The notes beneath the pieces are model-generated. The model was not told the origin of the DNA. It did not search any database and was given only the letters and a program-made list of their open reading frames with translations. The position numbers and the translations under genes are program-made. Below, piece after piece: positions 33,748 through 42,168 of a stretch of DNA of 50,008 nucleotides; position 1 is the stretch's first letter, and every line of letters begins with the position of its first letter. The DNA lies in NCBI GenBank assembly GCA_902805615.1, contig CADCTQ010000002.1, positions 1 through 50,008 of the forward strand. The letters are read 5' to 3'. The DNA is from an uncultured Cytophagales bacterium. Its GTDB lineage: Bacteria; Bacteroidota; Bacteroidia; Cytophagales; 172606-1.

Positions 33748-36648
33748 ATGCTTAACCCGGGGAAGCCCCACTGCCCGGCGGGCCGGTGGCGGGCAAAGGC
33801 GCTGGGCGTCCTGCTCCTGCTTTGCCTGGCGGTGATGCGGGGCCACGGGCAGGAGCAAGCGGGGGGGCTGCCGTTTATCCGCAACTTCAGCACCGGCGAT
33901 TTCAAGGGCGGCATCCAGAGCTGGGGCATCACCCAGGACAGCCGCGACTTCCTCTACGTGGCCAACAACTTCGGCCTGCTCGAATACGACGGCAAGGCGT
34001 GGAACCATTACCCGGTCAAGAACGGCACGAAGGTGCGGTCGGTGTACGTGGGCCGCGACAACCGGGTGTACGTGGGTTCGCAGTCGGGTTTCGGCTACTT
34101 CCGGAGCAACCCGCGGGGGCAGCCCGAGTACGTGGCCCTGTCCGACAGCCTGCCGGCCCGGCACCGGAACTTCACGGAGGTCTGGCGGGTGTTCGGCCAG
34201 GGCGACGACGTGTATTTTCTCACCTTCGAGAACATTTACCGCTACGACGGCCGCCGCCTCACCACGCTGGTGCCGGACGGCCCGCTGGAGTTTTCCTTCC
34301 AGGTGGCGGGCAAAATCTACGCCCAGGAGTGGGGCAAAGGGCTGAGCGAACTCAAAAACGACCGGCTGCAACCCTTGCCGGGCGGCGATTTTTTCCGGCA
34401 CATCCGCATCGTGGCCCTGCTGCCGCACCGTTCGGGGCTGCTCGTGCTCACCAACAGCGATGGTATCTACCGCTACGAGAACGGGCACGTGGGCCGCTTC
34501 GAATGGGCGCTTTCCGGCCGGCCCGAACCGCTGCTCATCAACACGGCAGCGCTGCTGCGGGACGGGACCCTTGCCATCGGCACGCCCAACGAAGGGCTTT
34601 TCATCGTGGACGAACGCGGGGCGCTGCGGCGGCACCTGTCCAAAAAAGACGGGCTGCTCGACCGGTCGGTGCTCCACATTTACCAGGACAACCAGGACCA
34701 CGTGTGGCTGGCCCTCAACAATGGCCTCTCGATGATCGAACTGGCCTCGCCCTTTACGGTGATTGACGAAAAGATGGGCCTGCCGGGGGCCGGGTACGCC
34801 GCCACCCGGGGCGACGGGGTGCTGCTGGGCACCAACAACGGCCTGTTCTCGTTCGACCCGGTCCGTCGGCAGATCACGCCGGTGCCCGGCTCCACGGGGC
34901 AGGTGTACAGCATCCGCAAAGCCGGCGCCGATTACCTGGTCGGGCACCACGACGGGCCGATGGTGCTCAGGGACGGGGTGCTGACGCGACTGGGCGACGA
35001 AAAAGGCGCCTGGCTGTTCAAGCCCGTGCCGGGCAACGAAAACTACTTCGTGGCCGGCACCTACGCGGGCATCAACCTGTTTGCCAGGAACGGCCGGGCG
35101 TACACGTTCGTCCGCAAGTTCGACGCCTTCCGGGAATCGTCGCGGGTGCTCGAATTCGACGACGACGGCAACCTGTGGATGGCGCACGGCTACAAAGGGG
35201 TGTACAAACTGCAACTGTCGGCGGGCCTGGATGGCTTTGCCCGGGTGAGCTTTTACAACGCCGGAAACGGCTTCCCGTCCGACGTGCTCATCAACCTGGA
35301 GCGGATCAACAACGCGCTGATCTTTCCCGCGCAACGGGGCATTTACCGCTACGAAGAGGCCACCGACGCCTTCGTGGCGGACGAAACGTTCTCCCGGCTG
35401 TTCCACCCCGACGAACACGTCATTGACATGGAGCAGGATGCAGTGGGCAACGTCTACTTCGTTTCCAACCAGCGGGCCGGGGTGCTGCAACCCCGGCCCC
35501 AGGGGAAGTACGCCCTCAAAACCGACATTTTCCACCGCATCACCGACCTGATCAACGACGACCTGACCAGCGTGCAGGTGCTCGATTCCAAAAACATCCT
35601 GTTCGGGGCCAAAGAAGGATTCATTCACTTCAACGCCGACCAGCCCGCCGCGCCGGGTCCGTTCAAGGTCCACCTCCGGAAGGTCACCAACTCGGTGAGC
35701 CGGGAGACGCTGTTCGGGGGCAACCCCCACCCGGAGGCCGCGGCCCTCATCCTGCCCTACGCCCGGAATGCGCTTAATTTTTCGTATTCGGCCACGTTTT
35801 TTGAAAAGCCCGAGAAAACCGTTTTCCAGTACTTCCTCAAAGGCTTCGACCGGAACTGGTCGGAGTGGACGCCCCGCACGGACAAGGAATACACGAACCT
35901 GCCCGAGGGCGAATACACGTTCCTGGTGCGGGCCCGCAACCTGTACGGCACCCGGAGCGAAGCCGTGGCCTACCGGTTTACGGTGCTGCCGCCCTGGTAC
36001 CGCGCGGGATGGGCCTTTCTGCTCTACGGGCTGACGGCGGCTTCGGGGCTGGGCCTGGTGTTCTACGCCCTCGACAAGCGGTACAAAAAGGAACGCAAGC
36101 GGCTGGTGCTCAACAAGCAGCGGGAAATCCACCGGAAGGAAACCGAGATCCGGCACCTGTCCGATAAGAGTGAGCAGGAGATCATCCGGCTCAAAAACGA
36201 AAAGCTGGAAGCCGAACTGGCCCACCTCAACCAGGAACTGACTTCTTCCACGATCCACCTCATCAACAAGAACGAGCAGCTCGGCTCGGTGAAGGCGCTG
36301 CTGGAGGGCCTGCTCGAAAGCCGGCACGACGCGCCGAAAACGGAGGTCCGGCGGATCATCAGCGAAATTGACAAGAGCCTTTCGAGCGACGCCGACTGGC
36401 ACCGCTTCGAGCGGAACTTCAACCTGGTGCACGGCGATTTCATCAAGCGGCTGCTGGCGCAGTACCCCGCACTCACGCCCCAGGAAGTAAAGCTCTCGGC
36501 GTACCTGCGGCTGAACCTGAACACGAAGGAAATCGCGCAGCTCATGAACATTTCCATCCGGGGCGTCGAGATCAGCCGGTACCGTTTGCGCAAAAAGCTT
36601 AACTTGGAACGCAACGAGAACCTGACCGAGTTCGTGCTCAAGTTCTAG
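33748..36648 (+). CDS. Membrane-bound propeller/Y_Y_Y sensor with LuxR-type HTH
   Basis: About 966 aa; ATG 33748 preferred over the GTG at 33739. A signal peptide (LLLLCLAVMRGHGQ) is followed by beta-propeller repeats of the two-component-regulator type (GGIQSWGITQDSRDFLYVAN, DQDHVWLALNNGLSMIE, DDDGNLWMAHGYKGVY), a Y_Y_Y domain (FQYFLKGFDRNWSEW, YTFLVRARN), one transmembrane helix (GWAFLLYGLTAASGLGLVFYAL), a long coiled coil (~780-870) and a C-terminal helix-turn-helix (LTPQEVKLSAYLRL, TKEIAQLMNISIRGVEISRYRLRKKL). No kinase or receiver is present, so it is a one-component transmembrane regulator: periplasmic glycan sensing coupled directly to DNA binding. Divergent orientation suggests it controls the GH16 gene. 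The following serine hydrolase gene may be separate. Confidence 0.88.
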   Translation: MLNPGKPHCPAGRWRAKALGVLLLLCLAVMRGHGQEQAGGLPFIRNFSTGDFKGGIQSWGITQDSRDFLYVANNFGLLEYDGKAWNHYPVKNGTKVRSVYVGRDNRVYVGSQSGFGYFRSNPRGQPEYVALSDSLPARHRNFTEVWRVFGQGDDVYFLTFENIYRYDGRRLTTLVPDGPLEFSFQVAGKIYAQEWGKGLSELKNDRLQPLPGGDFFRHIRIVALLPHRSGLLVLTNSDGIYRYENGHVGRFEWALSGRPEPLLINTAALLRDGTLAIGTPNEGLFIVDERGALRRHLSKKDGLLDRSVLHIYQDNQDHVWLALNNGLSMIELASPFTVIDEKMGLPGAGYAATRGDGVLLGTNNGLFSFDPVRRQITPVPGSTGQVYSIRKAGADYLVGHHDGPMVLRDGVLTRLGDEKGAWLFKPVPGNENYFVAGTYAGINLFARNGRAYTFVRKFDAFRESSRVLEFDDDGNLWMAHGYKGVYKLQLSAGLDGFARVSFYNAGNGFPSDVLINLERINNALIFPAQRGIYRYEEATDAFVADETFSRLFHPDEHVIDMEQDAVGNVYFVSNQRAGVLQPRPQGKYALKTDIFHRITDLINDDLTSVQVLDSKNILFGAKEGFIHFNADQPAAPGPFKVHLRKVTNSVSRETLFGGNPHPEAAALILPYARNALNFSYSATFFEKPEKTVFQYFLKGFDRNWSEWTPRTDKEYTNLPEGEYTFLVRARNLYGTRSEAVAYRFTVLPPWYRAGWAFLLYGLTAASGLGLVFYALDKRYKKERKRLVLNKQREIHRKETEIRHLSDKSEQEIIRLKNEKLEAELAHLNQELTSSTIHLINKNEQLGSVKALLEGLLESRHDAPKTEVRRIISEIDKSLSSDADWHRFERNFNLVHGDFIKRLLAQYPALTPQEVKLSAYLRLNLNTKEIAQLMNISIRGVEISRYRLRKKLNLERNENLTEFVLKF

Positions 36649-36870
36649 GACGGCCCGTCCCGGGTCTTTGCGCGGCCTTTGCGCAACATGAGCGGTGATT
36701 GGGCGCCGAAAGCAAAGCGGTCTTTGTATCACAATGAAACAGTCCGCGTTCGTTTCCGGGACTGCTTTGCGCATCTCTTTGGCAGGCATCGCCTAATCCG
36801 TTGATTTTGAAAGACATTGCAATGCTGGCATATGGCTTGTTTTACGCACCACGCCAACCCAATGATTCCC

Positions 36871-38535
36871 ATGAACACGTACCGTCTGCTGCTGGCCGCC
36901 GTTTTGCTGATGCGCGGCCCGCTTCCCCTGCCGGCCTGGCAGGTTGGTCCCGCGCAACCGGGGAAACCCGCCCGGACGGTTCACCCAACCCATACCGGCC
37001 GCGTCACCTTTGCCGCCACCGACATTCCGCCCGGAAAGCATCAGCCAGCGGACTTTCTGACCGCCTACGCGTTGACGCCCAGGAGCCAGTTGTACATGAC
37101 GGTTTTCCTGGGCAAGCCGCTCCTGGAGCACCTGCGCGAACTGGCCCCCGAACGGACGGCGGCGGCGCTGGATAGCCTCGGCAGCTACCAGTTCACTTTT
37201 TACGTGGACGACCAACGGGTCAACGTCGTAAACATGCCGCCGGGCAACGTCGAAACGGCGACCAAACGCACCGAGACAATCGTCCGGAAGCCCCTGATCG
37301 CCCGGCCCCGGCAGCGTACGTGGGGTGAGTCCATCTGGAACATTTTTCTCATGAGCGGCGGACAGCAGGCCCTCACCGAAGGCAAGCATACCTTCAAACT
37401 GGAGATACGCCCCTTCCTCCAACTGCCCCAACGCATCACCGGCAAGGTCATTGCCGAGGGCAGGCTGGAAATGGACGTCCGGCTGGACCCCGCCATTGAC
37501 CCGGCCACCGTGCAGTTGCAAACGCCCCAGCCCTACGCGGGCCTGGCCGTTTCCCACGAAAAATTCGACGTGAACCGGATCAGGGCGCTGAAGGGCAACA
37601 CGGATGCGTACGTTTTCAAGGACATTGCCAGCGTGGTCGTCCTCAAAAACGGCAAGCTGCTGATCGAAGAGTACTTCAACGGGGCCGACCGCAACACCCT
37701 GCACGACGTGCGTTCGGTGGGCAAGTCGTTTGCCTCCACGGCGGCCGGCATTGCCATCGGGGAGGGTTTTCTCAAAAGCGAAAATCAGTCGCTGAAGGAG
37801 TTCTACAACCTGAAGCAGTTTGCCAACCGTTCCCCCCAAAAGGACAACTGCACCCTCAAGGACCTGCTCACGATGCGTGCCGCCTTCGAGGGCAACGACG
37901 ACGAGCGGGAGTCGGCCGGCAACGAGGAGAAGATGTATCCCACCGCCGACTGGGTAAAGTTTACGCTGGACCTGCCCGTTGATTCGCCCCGCCCGGCGGG
38001 GGAATGGCACTACTTTACGGCCGGGGTTGTGCTGCTGGGCGACATTTTGCACCGGCGCGTGCCCGGCGGGCTGGAGCAGTACACCGACCGCAAACTCTTC
38101 GCGCCCCTGGGCATCACGCAGTACAAATGGCAGTACACCCCCCAGAAAGTAGTTAACACGGCCGGGGGCATCCGCATGAATGCGCTGGATTTTGCCAAAT
38201 ACGGCCAGTTGTACCAGAACGGGGGCAAATGGAACGGCAAGCAGCTCATTCCGAAGGCGTGGGTGGACAAAACCTTCACCCGCCACGAGGCCGTCCCGGG
38301 CCGGAAAAACGAGTACTACGGCTACCTGTTCTGGAACCGGACCTACCAGGTGAATGGCCGGGCGTACGAAACGTACTACTGCTCCGGGAACGGCGGCAAC
38401 AAAATCTTCATCTTCAAGGACCAGCCCCTGGTCGTCGTGGTCACGGCCAGGGCTTTTAACACCCCCTACGCCCACGCCCAGGTGGACAAAATGATGGAGG
38501 AATACATTCTGCCGGCTACGCTGGGAAAAGAATAG
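36871..38535 (+). CDS. Secreted serine hydrolase, class C beta-lactamase/penicillin-binding family
   Basis: 554 aa from ATG 36871 (36862 possible), with a signal peptide (LLLAAVLLMRGPLPLPAWQ). The C-terminal two thirds are a beta-lactamase-fold hydrolase: SxxK nucleophile S282 and K285 in RSVGKSF, the second motif as YFT (Y381) in WHYFTAG where YxN is usual, and a GNGGN third-box region. The YFT variation suggests an esterase or transferase rather than a true beta-lactamase. The N-terminal ~230 residues form a separate domain without an assigned family (VTFAATDIPPGKHQPADFL). It lies 220 bp after the regulator on the same strand. Confidence 0.85.
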   Translation: MNTYRLLLAAVLLMRGPLPLPAWQVGPAQPGKPARTVHPTHTGRVTFAATDIPPGKHQPADFLTAYALTPRSQLYMTVFLGKPLLEHLRELAPERTAAALDSLGSYQFTFYVDDQRVNVVNMPPGNVETATKRTETIVRKPLIARPRQRTWGESIWNIFLMSGGQQALTEGKHTFKLEIRPFLQLPQRITGKVIAEGRLEMDVRLDPAIDPATVQLQTPQPYAGLAVSHEKFDVNRIRALKGNTDAYVFKDIASVVVLKNGKLLIEEYFNGADRNTLHDVRSVGKSFASTAAGIAIGEGFLKSENQSLKEFYNLKQFANRSPQKDNCTLKDLLTMRAAFEGNDDERESAGNEEKMYPTADWVKFTLDLPVDSPRPAGEWHYFTAGVVLLGDILHRRVPGGLEQYTDRKLFAPLGITQYKWQYTPQKVVNTAGGIRMNALDFAKYGQLYQNGGKWNGKQLIPKAWVDKTFTRHEAVPGRKNEYYGYLFWNRTYQVNGRAYETYYCSGNGGNKIFIFKDQPLVVVVTARAFNTPYAHAQVDKMMEEYILPATLGKE

Positions 38536-38547
38536 GGGGCAAGGGGA

Positions 38548-38781
38548 AGGGAGACCGGAGACCGGAGGAAAGGAGACCGGAGGATAGGACCGCAAGGGGC
38601 GCAAGGGAGACGGATCAGGATTCACAGGATGGAAGGATTGGCAGGATGGTCTGAACCTTGATGGGCTTGATGAAAGGATGACCAGGATTTAGGCGCAGAC
38701 GGGAAGTACGCGTTTCCCTTTGCGCCCCTTGCTTCTCTATTGCAATCCTTGCGGTCCTATCTTCCGGTCTCCGGTCTCCCT
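38548..38781. repeat. 234-bp inverted-repeat element (ACCGGAG/GCAAGG type)
   Basis: Outer arms AGGGAGACCGGAGACCGG (38548-38565) and its reverse complement (38764-38781) enclose inner arms AGGACCGCAAGG and CCTTGCGGTCCT. The 386-bp gap from 38536 to 38921 contains this plus low-complexity CTCCGTGT/TCTCCCGTCTCC runs and no gene. It is related in theme to the hairpin at 22681-22781. Confidence 0.65.
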
Positions 38782-38921
38782 TTTTCTCCGTGTCCTCCGT
38801 GTCTCCGTGGTTCAGTTCTTTCGGTCTCCCGTCTCCCTGCCTCCCGTCTCCTTTTTCCCTTCACAACCGGCATCCTTTTGGGCCGCCCGCCGGTTAGAGG
38901 CATAAAAACGCGTCGCAAGCC

Positions 38922-39623
38922 ATGAAGCCTTACGTCATTTGCCACATGCTCGGGTCCGTGGACGGCCGGATCAAACAAGACATCTGGGGATTTGAAGACC
39001 ACCACAAGTACTTCGAAGAAACCGCCGGGCAGATCGAAGCCGACGCCTGGCTGGTGGGCCGCGTCACCATGCAGGAGTTTTCCAGCAAGAACACCTACCC
39101 GGTTGACTCGGGTACTCAGTCTGTTCCGGAAGGAGACTTCGTGGCCGGAGGGCCGGCAAAAACCTACGCCGTGGTCATTGACCCGTCGGGAAAGTGCTTC
39201 TGGGACTCGAACATGGTGTCTACCGAACACGTCATCGAAGTGCTCACCGAAAAGGTGCCGGCGGGATACCTGACCCACCTGCGGAGCAAAAACGTGTCGT
39301 ACCTGTTTGCCGGGGCGGAAACGCTGGACCTGGAGGTGGTGCTGCAAAAGCTGTTTCGCCTGTTCGGCATCAAGACGCTGCGCATTGACGGCGGCGGCCA
39401 CGTCAACGGCTCTTTCCTGGCGGCCGGCCTGATCGACGAGTTCAGCCTGGTGCTGGCCCCCGTGGCCGACGGCACCTTCGGGGCCCCGACCGTGTTCGAA
39501 GCCGCCCAGGGGTACGAGGGCCGCAAAGCCACCCAGTTCACCCTCAAATCCGTCGAGCGGATCTACAGCGATTTCCTCTGGATCCGCTACCTGGTGGCAA
39601 AAAACGGCGTCCCCGGCCGGTAG
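38922..39623 (+). CDS. RibD C-terminal domain (dihydrofolate-reductase-fold) reductase
   Basis: 233 aa consisting of one RibD_C/DHFR-like domain: PYVICHMLGSVDGRI at the N-terminus, ADAWLVGRVTMQEF, VVIDPSGKCFW, YLFAGAETLDLE, KTLRIDGGGHVNGSFL and LIDEFSLVLAPVADG. This fold reduces a ribosyl or pterin-like carbonyl/imine with NADPH. No riboflavin operon gene adjoins it and no deaminase domain is fused, so it is one of the many stand-alone RibD_C proteins with unknown substrate. No signal peptide. ATG 38922. Confidence 0.87.
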   Translation: MKPYVICHMLGSVDGRIKQDIWGFEDHHKYFEETAGQIEADAWLVGRVTMQEFSSKNTYPVDSGTQSVPEGDFVAGGPAKTYAVVIDPSGKCFWDSNMVSTEHVIEVLTEKVPAGYLTHLRSKNVSYLFAGAETLDLEVVLQKLFRLFGIKTLRIDGGGHVNGSFLAAGLIDEFSLVLAPVADGTFGAPTVFEAAQGYEGRKATQFTLKSVERIYSDFLWIRYLVAKNGVPGR

Positions 39624-39777
39624 GGCGGGTGCGGTGTTCCATTGTGGAACAGGCGTTTGTTCGGCTTTGGAACACAATCTTTTCCCGCAACCGGCGGTGC
39701 AGCGGCAAGCGGCTGACCATCAGCGATATTGAGGCACTGGCACGGGTCTTGGACGGGCCGGTTCAAACAACCCGGAC

Positions 39778-42168
39778 ATGCTGCGCAACTACTTTTTGAT
39801 TGCCTGGCGGAGTTTCAAACGCCGCCAGGGTTTTTCCTTCATCAACGTGCTGGGGCTCTCCATCGGGATGGCGGCCTGCCTGCTGATCTTGCAGTACATC
39901 ACTTTCCAGACGAGCTTTGATGATTTCCACGACAAGGCGCCCCGGCTGTACCGGGTGGTGCTGGGCAAAGACGTACCAGGCCGGTGGGTTACGCCCTACG
40001 GCTTGTCCCCGCTGCTGCGGCAGGAATTTCCCCAGGTGGAGCAGGTAAGCCGGATGGAACCGGACGGCGGGGTGGTTTCGGCGGGCCCGGCCGTCTTTAC
40101 GGAAAACAAGATGTACTGGGTGGAACCTGCATTTCTGACCATGTTCAGTTTTCCGCTGCGGAAAGGAAACCCGGCGACTGCGCTCACGCAACCCAACACG
40201 GCCATCATTTCCCCGGCCATTGCCCGCAAGTACTTCGGCAGTGACGACCCGGTGGGCAAAGTATTCTCCCTGAACGGAGAGGTGTCTTTCCAGGTAACGG
40301 GGGTGCTCGAACCCATCCCGGCGTACTCCCACCTGCAATTTGACTTCCTGCTTTCCTTCGTGACCCTGCAAAGGCAAGAGCACGAGAAAAGCTGGGGGTC
40401 GCGGGGCATCCCCACCTACGTGCTGCTCCGGGAAGGCGCCGGCCCGCGCCCCCTGGAGCAGGCCCTGCCCCGGGCGGTCAAAAGACACACTGCCGACGTC
40501 AAAGAGTACGGCAGCTTCTGGTTGCAGCCCTTGCAGGACATCCACCTGAGCACCGAGATCAAGGAGGGAAACGGCGTAGACCCCGTGATGCTCTACTTCC
40601 TGTTGCTGCTGGCCTTGTTCATCCTGGTGATCGCCTGGATCAACTACATCAACCTCTCGACGGCGCGGGCTACCGAGCGGGCCCGGGAAGTAGGCGTACG
40701 CAAGGCCATGGGAGCCAACCGCTACCAGTTGCTGCGCCAGTTCATGCTCGAGTCCGTCCTGCTCAATACGCTGGCCATTTTACTGGCCTTTACCCTCGTG
40801 CAGCTCAGTCTGCCCGCCTTCCGCGAGCTGACCGGCCTTGCCTTGTCGCTTACGCTCTGGCACACCCCCCTCTTCTGGGCCGGACTGGCCGGCTTGTTCA
40901 TCCTGGGGACGGTGCTCTCGGGGCTGTACCCGGCCCTGGTACTCTCCTCCTTCCATCCCGTTGCCGTGCTCAAAGGGTCGGGCACGGGTTCCTCCTGGCG
41001 CCGGGGCCTGGGCCTCCGGCAATTGCTGGTCGTGTTCCAGTTCACGGCTTGCATTGTGCTGATGGTAGGCACGGCGGCCGTGTACCTGCAAACCGAGTAC
41101 ATGCGCCACCAGGAGCTTGGCATCCACATTGAACACACCCTGGCGTTGGAGGGGCCCGCCATTGCCGGAGACAGTGCCAGCCGGGCAACCCGCTGGCAGG
41201 TCTTTAAGCAAGCCTTGCAGCAGACGGGTACCATCCGCGGCGTGACCGCCTCCAGTGCCGTGCCTTCCAAAGGCTTCCACAGCTGGAGCTACACCTCCGT
41301 GGTCGGAGACGCCCCGGCGGCCAACGCCAAAGACACCTACGCCCTGGTGAGGGTTGACGCCCATTTCTTCCGCACCCTGGGGTTGCGCCTGCTGGCCGGC
41401 CGGACCTTTTCGGAGCAACGCGCCACGGACCGGGATGCGGCGGTACTCAACGAGGAAGCCGCCCGCAAACTGGGGTTTGCCAACCCGGCCCGGGCCATTG
41501 GCCGGCAAATTGACCTGGATAAAAAACGCACCATCATCGGCGTGATCAAAAACTACCACCACGACGGGTTGAAGAATGATTACTTTCAGACCATTTTCAT
41601 GCTGGACCCGGCCCCCGGCCAGTACTTCACGCTCAAGATTGACGCGGGCAACCAGCCGGCCCGGCAGATCGCGCGGACCCTGGCGGCGGTGGAAAAGCAG
41701 TGGAAACGGACCTACCCGGGCAACCCCTTCACGTATTTCTTCCTCAATGAGTCGTTTGACGCGCAGTACCGGGCGGACCGGCAACTCGGGCAGACAGTGG
41801 CCTTGTTTGCCTTCCTGACCATCCTGGTGGCGTGCCTGGGGCTGTTTGGGCTTGCCTCCTTTACCGCGCTCCAGCGAACCAAGGAAATCGGCATCCGCAA
41901 AGCATTGGGCGCCAGCTTGTCGAGCATTCTGCTCCTGCTCTCGAAGGATTACGTAAAGCTCGTGCTGCTGGCCAACCTGCTGGCCTGGCCCCTCGCGTAC
42001 TGGAGCATCCGTGAGTGGCTGGAGAATTACCCCTTCGACTTCCCGGTCAGTCCCTGGCTGTTCGTGCTGCCGGCTGCCGGGGTGCTGGGGGTCGCTTTGC
42101 TCACGGTCAGTTACCGGACGCTGAAAGCCGCCCGGCAAAATCCGGTAAAGGCGCTGCGCTACGAGTAG
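39778..42168 (+). CDS. FtsX/MacB-type ABC transporter permease
   Basis: 796 aa of the two-module MacB-like permease class common in Bacteroidota. The N-terminus is cytosolic then a first helix (FINVLGLSIGMAACLLILQYI), a periplasmic MacB_PCD domain, a group of helices (~275-420; MLYFLLLLALFILVIAW, with the FtsX coupling sequence ARATERAREVGVRKAMGA), a second helix/periplasmic module (~430-660) and a final set of helices with a second ARxxEIGIRKALGAS-like coupling sequence (LQRTKEIGIRKALGAS). No ATP-binding subunit is adjacent. These permeases usually serve lipoprotein, antibiotic or signalling export. The stop touches the convergent HTCS stop without a gap. Confidence 0.9.
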   Translation: MLRNYFLIAWRSFKRRQGFSFINVLGLSIGMAACLLILQYITFQTSFDDFHDKAPRLYRVVLGKDVPGRWVTPYGLSPLLRQEFPQVEQVSRMEPDGGVVSAGPAVFTENKMYWVEPAFLTMFSFPLRKGNPATALTQPNTAIISPAIARKYFGSDDPVGKVFSLNGEVSFQVTGVLEPIPAYSHLQFDFLLSFVTLQRQEHEKSWGSRGIPTYVLLREGAGPRPLEQALPRAVKRHTADVKEYGSFWLQPLQDIHLSTEIKEGNGVDPVMLYFLLLLALFILVIAWINYINLSTARATERAREVGVRKAMGANRYQLLRQFMLESVLLNTLAILLAFTLVQLSLPAFRELTGLALSLTLWHTPLFWAGLAGLFILGTVLSGLYPALVLSSFHPVAVLKGSGTGSSWRRGLGLRQLLVVFQFTACIVLMVGTAAVYLQTEYMRHQELGIHIEHTLALEGPAIAGDSASRATRWQVFKQALQQTGTIRGVTASSAVPSKGFHSWSYTSVVGDAPAANAKDTYALVRVDAHFFRTLGLRLLAGRTFSEQRATDRDAAVLNEEAARKLGFANPARAIGRQIDLDKKRTIIGVIKNYHHDGLKNDYFQTIFMLDPAPGQYFTLKIDAGNQPARQIARTLAAVEKQWKRTYPGNPFTYFFLNESFDAQYRADRQLGQTVALFAFLTILVACLGLFGLASFTALQRTKEIGIRKALGASLSSILLLLSKDYVKLVLLANLLAWPLAYWSIREWLENYPFDFPVSPWLFVLPAAGVLGVALLTVSYRTLKAARQNPVKALRYE

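Noticed and set aside
33661-36789. 1,042-codon minus-strand frame opposite the propeller regulator
   Set aside because: Antisense shadow; the plus frame has signal peptide, propeller repeats, membrane helix and HTH.
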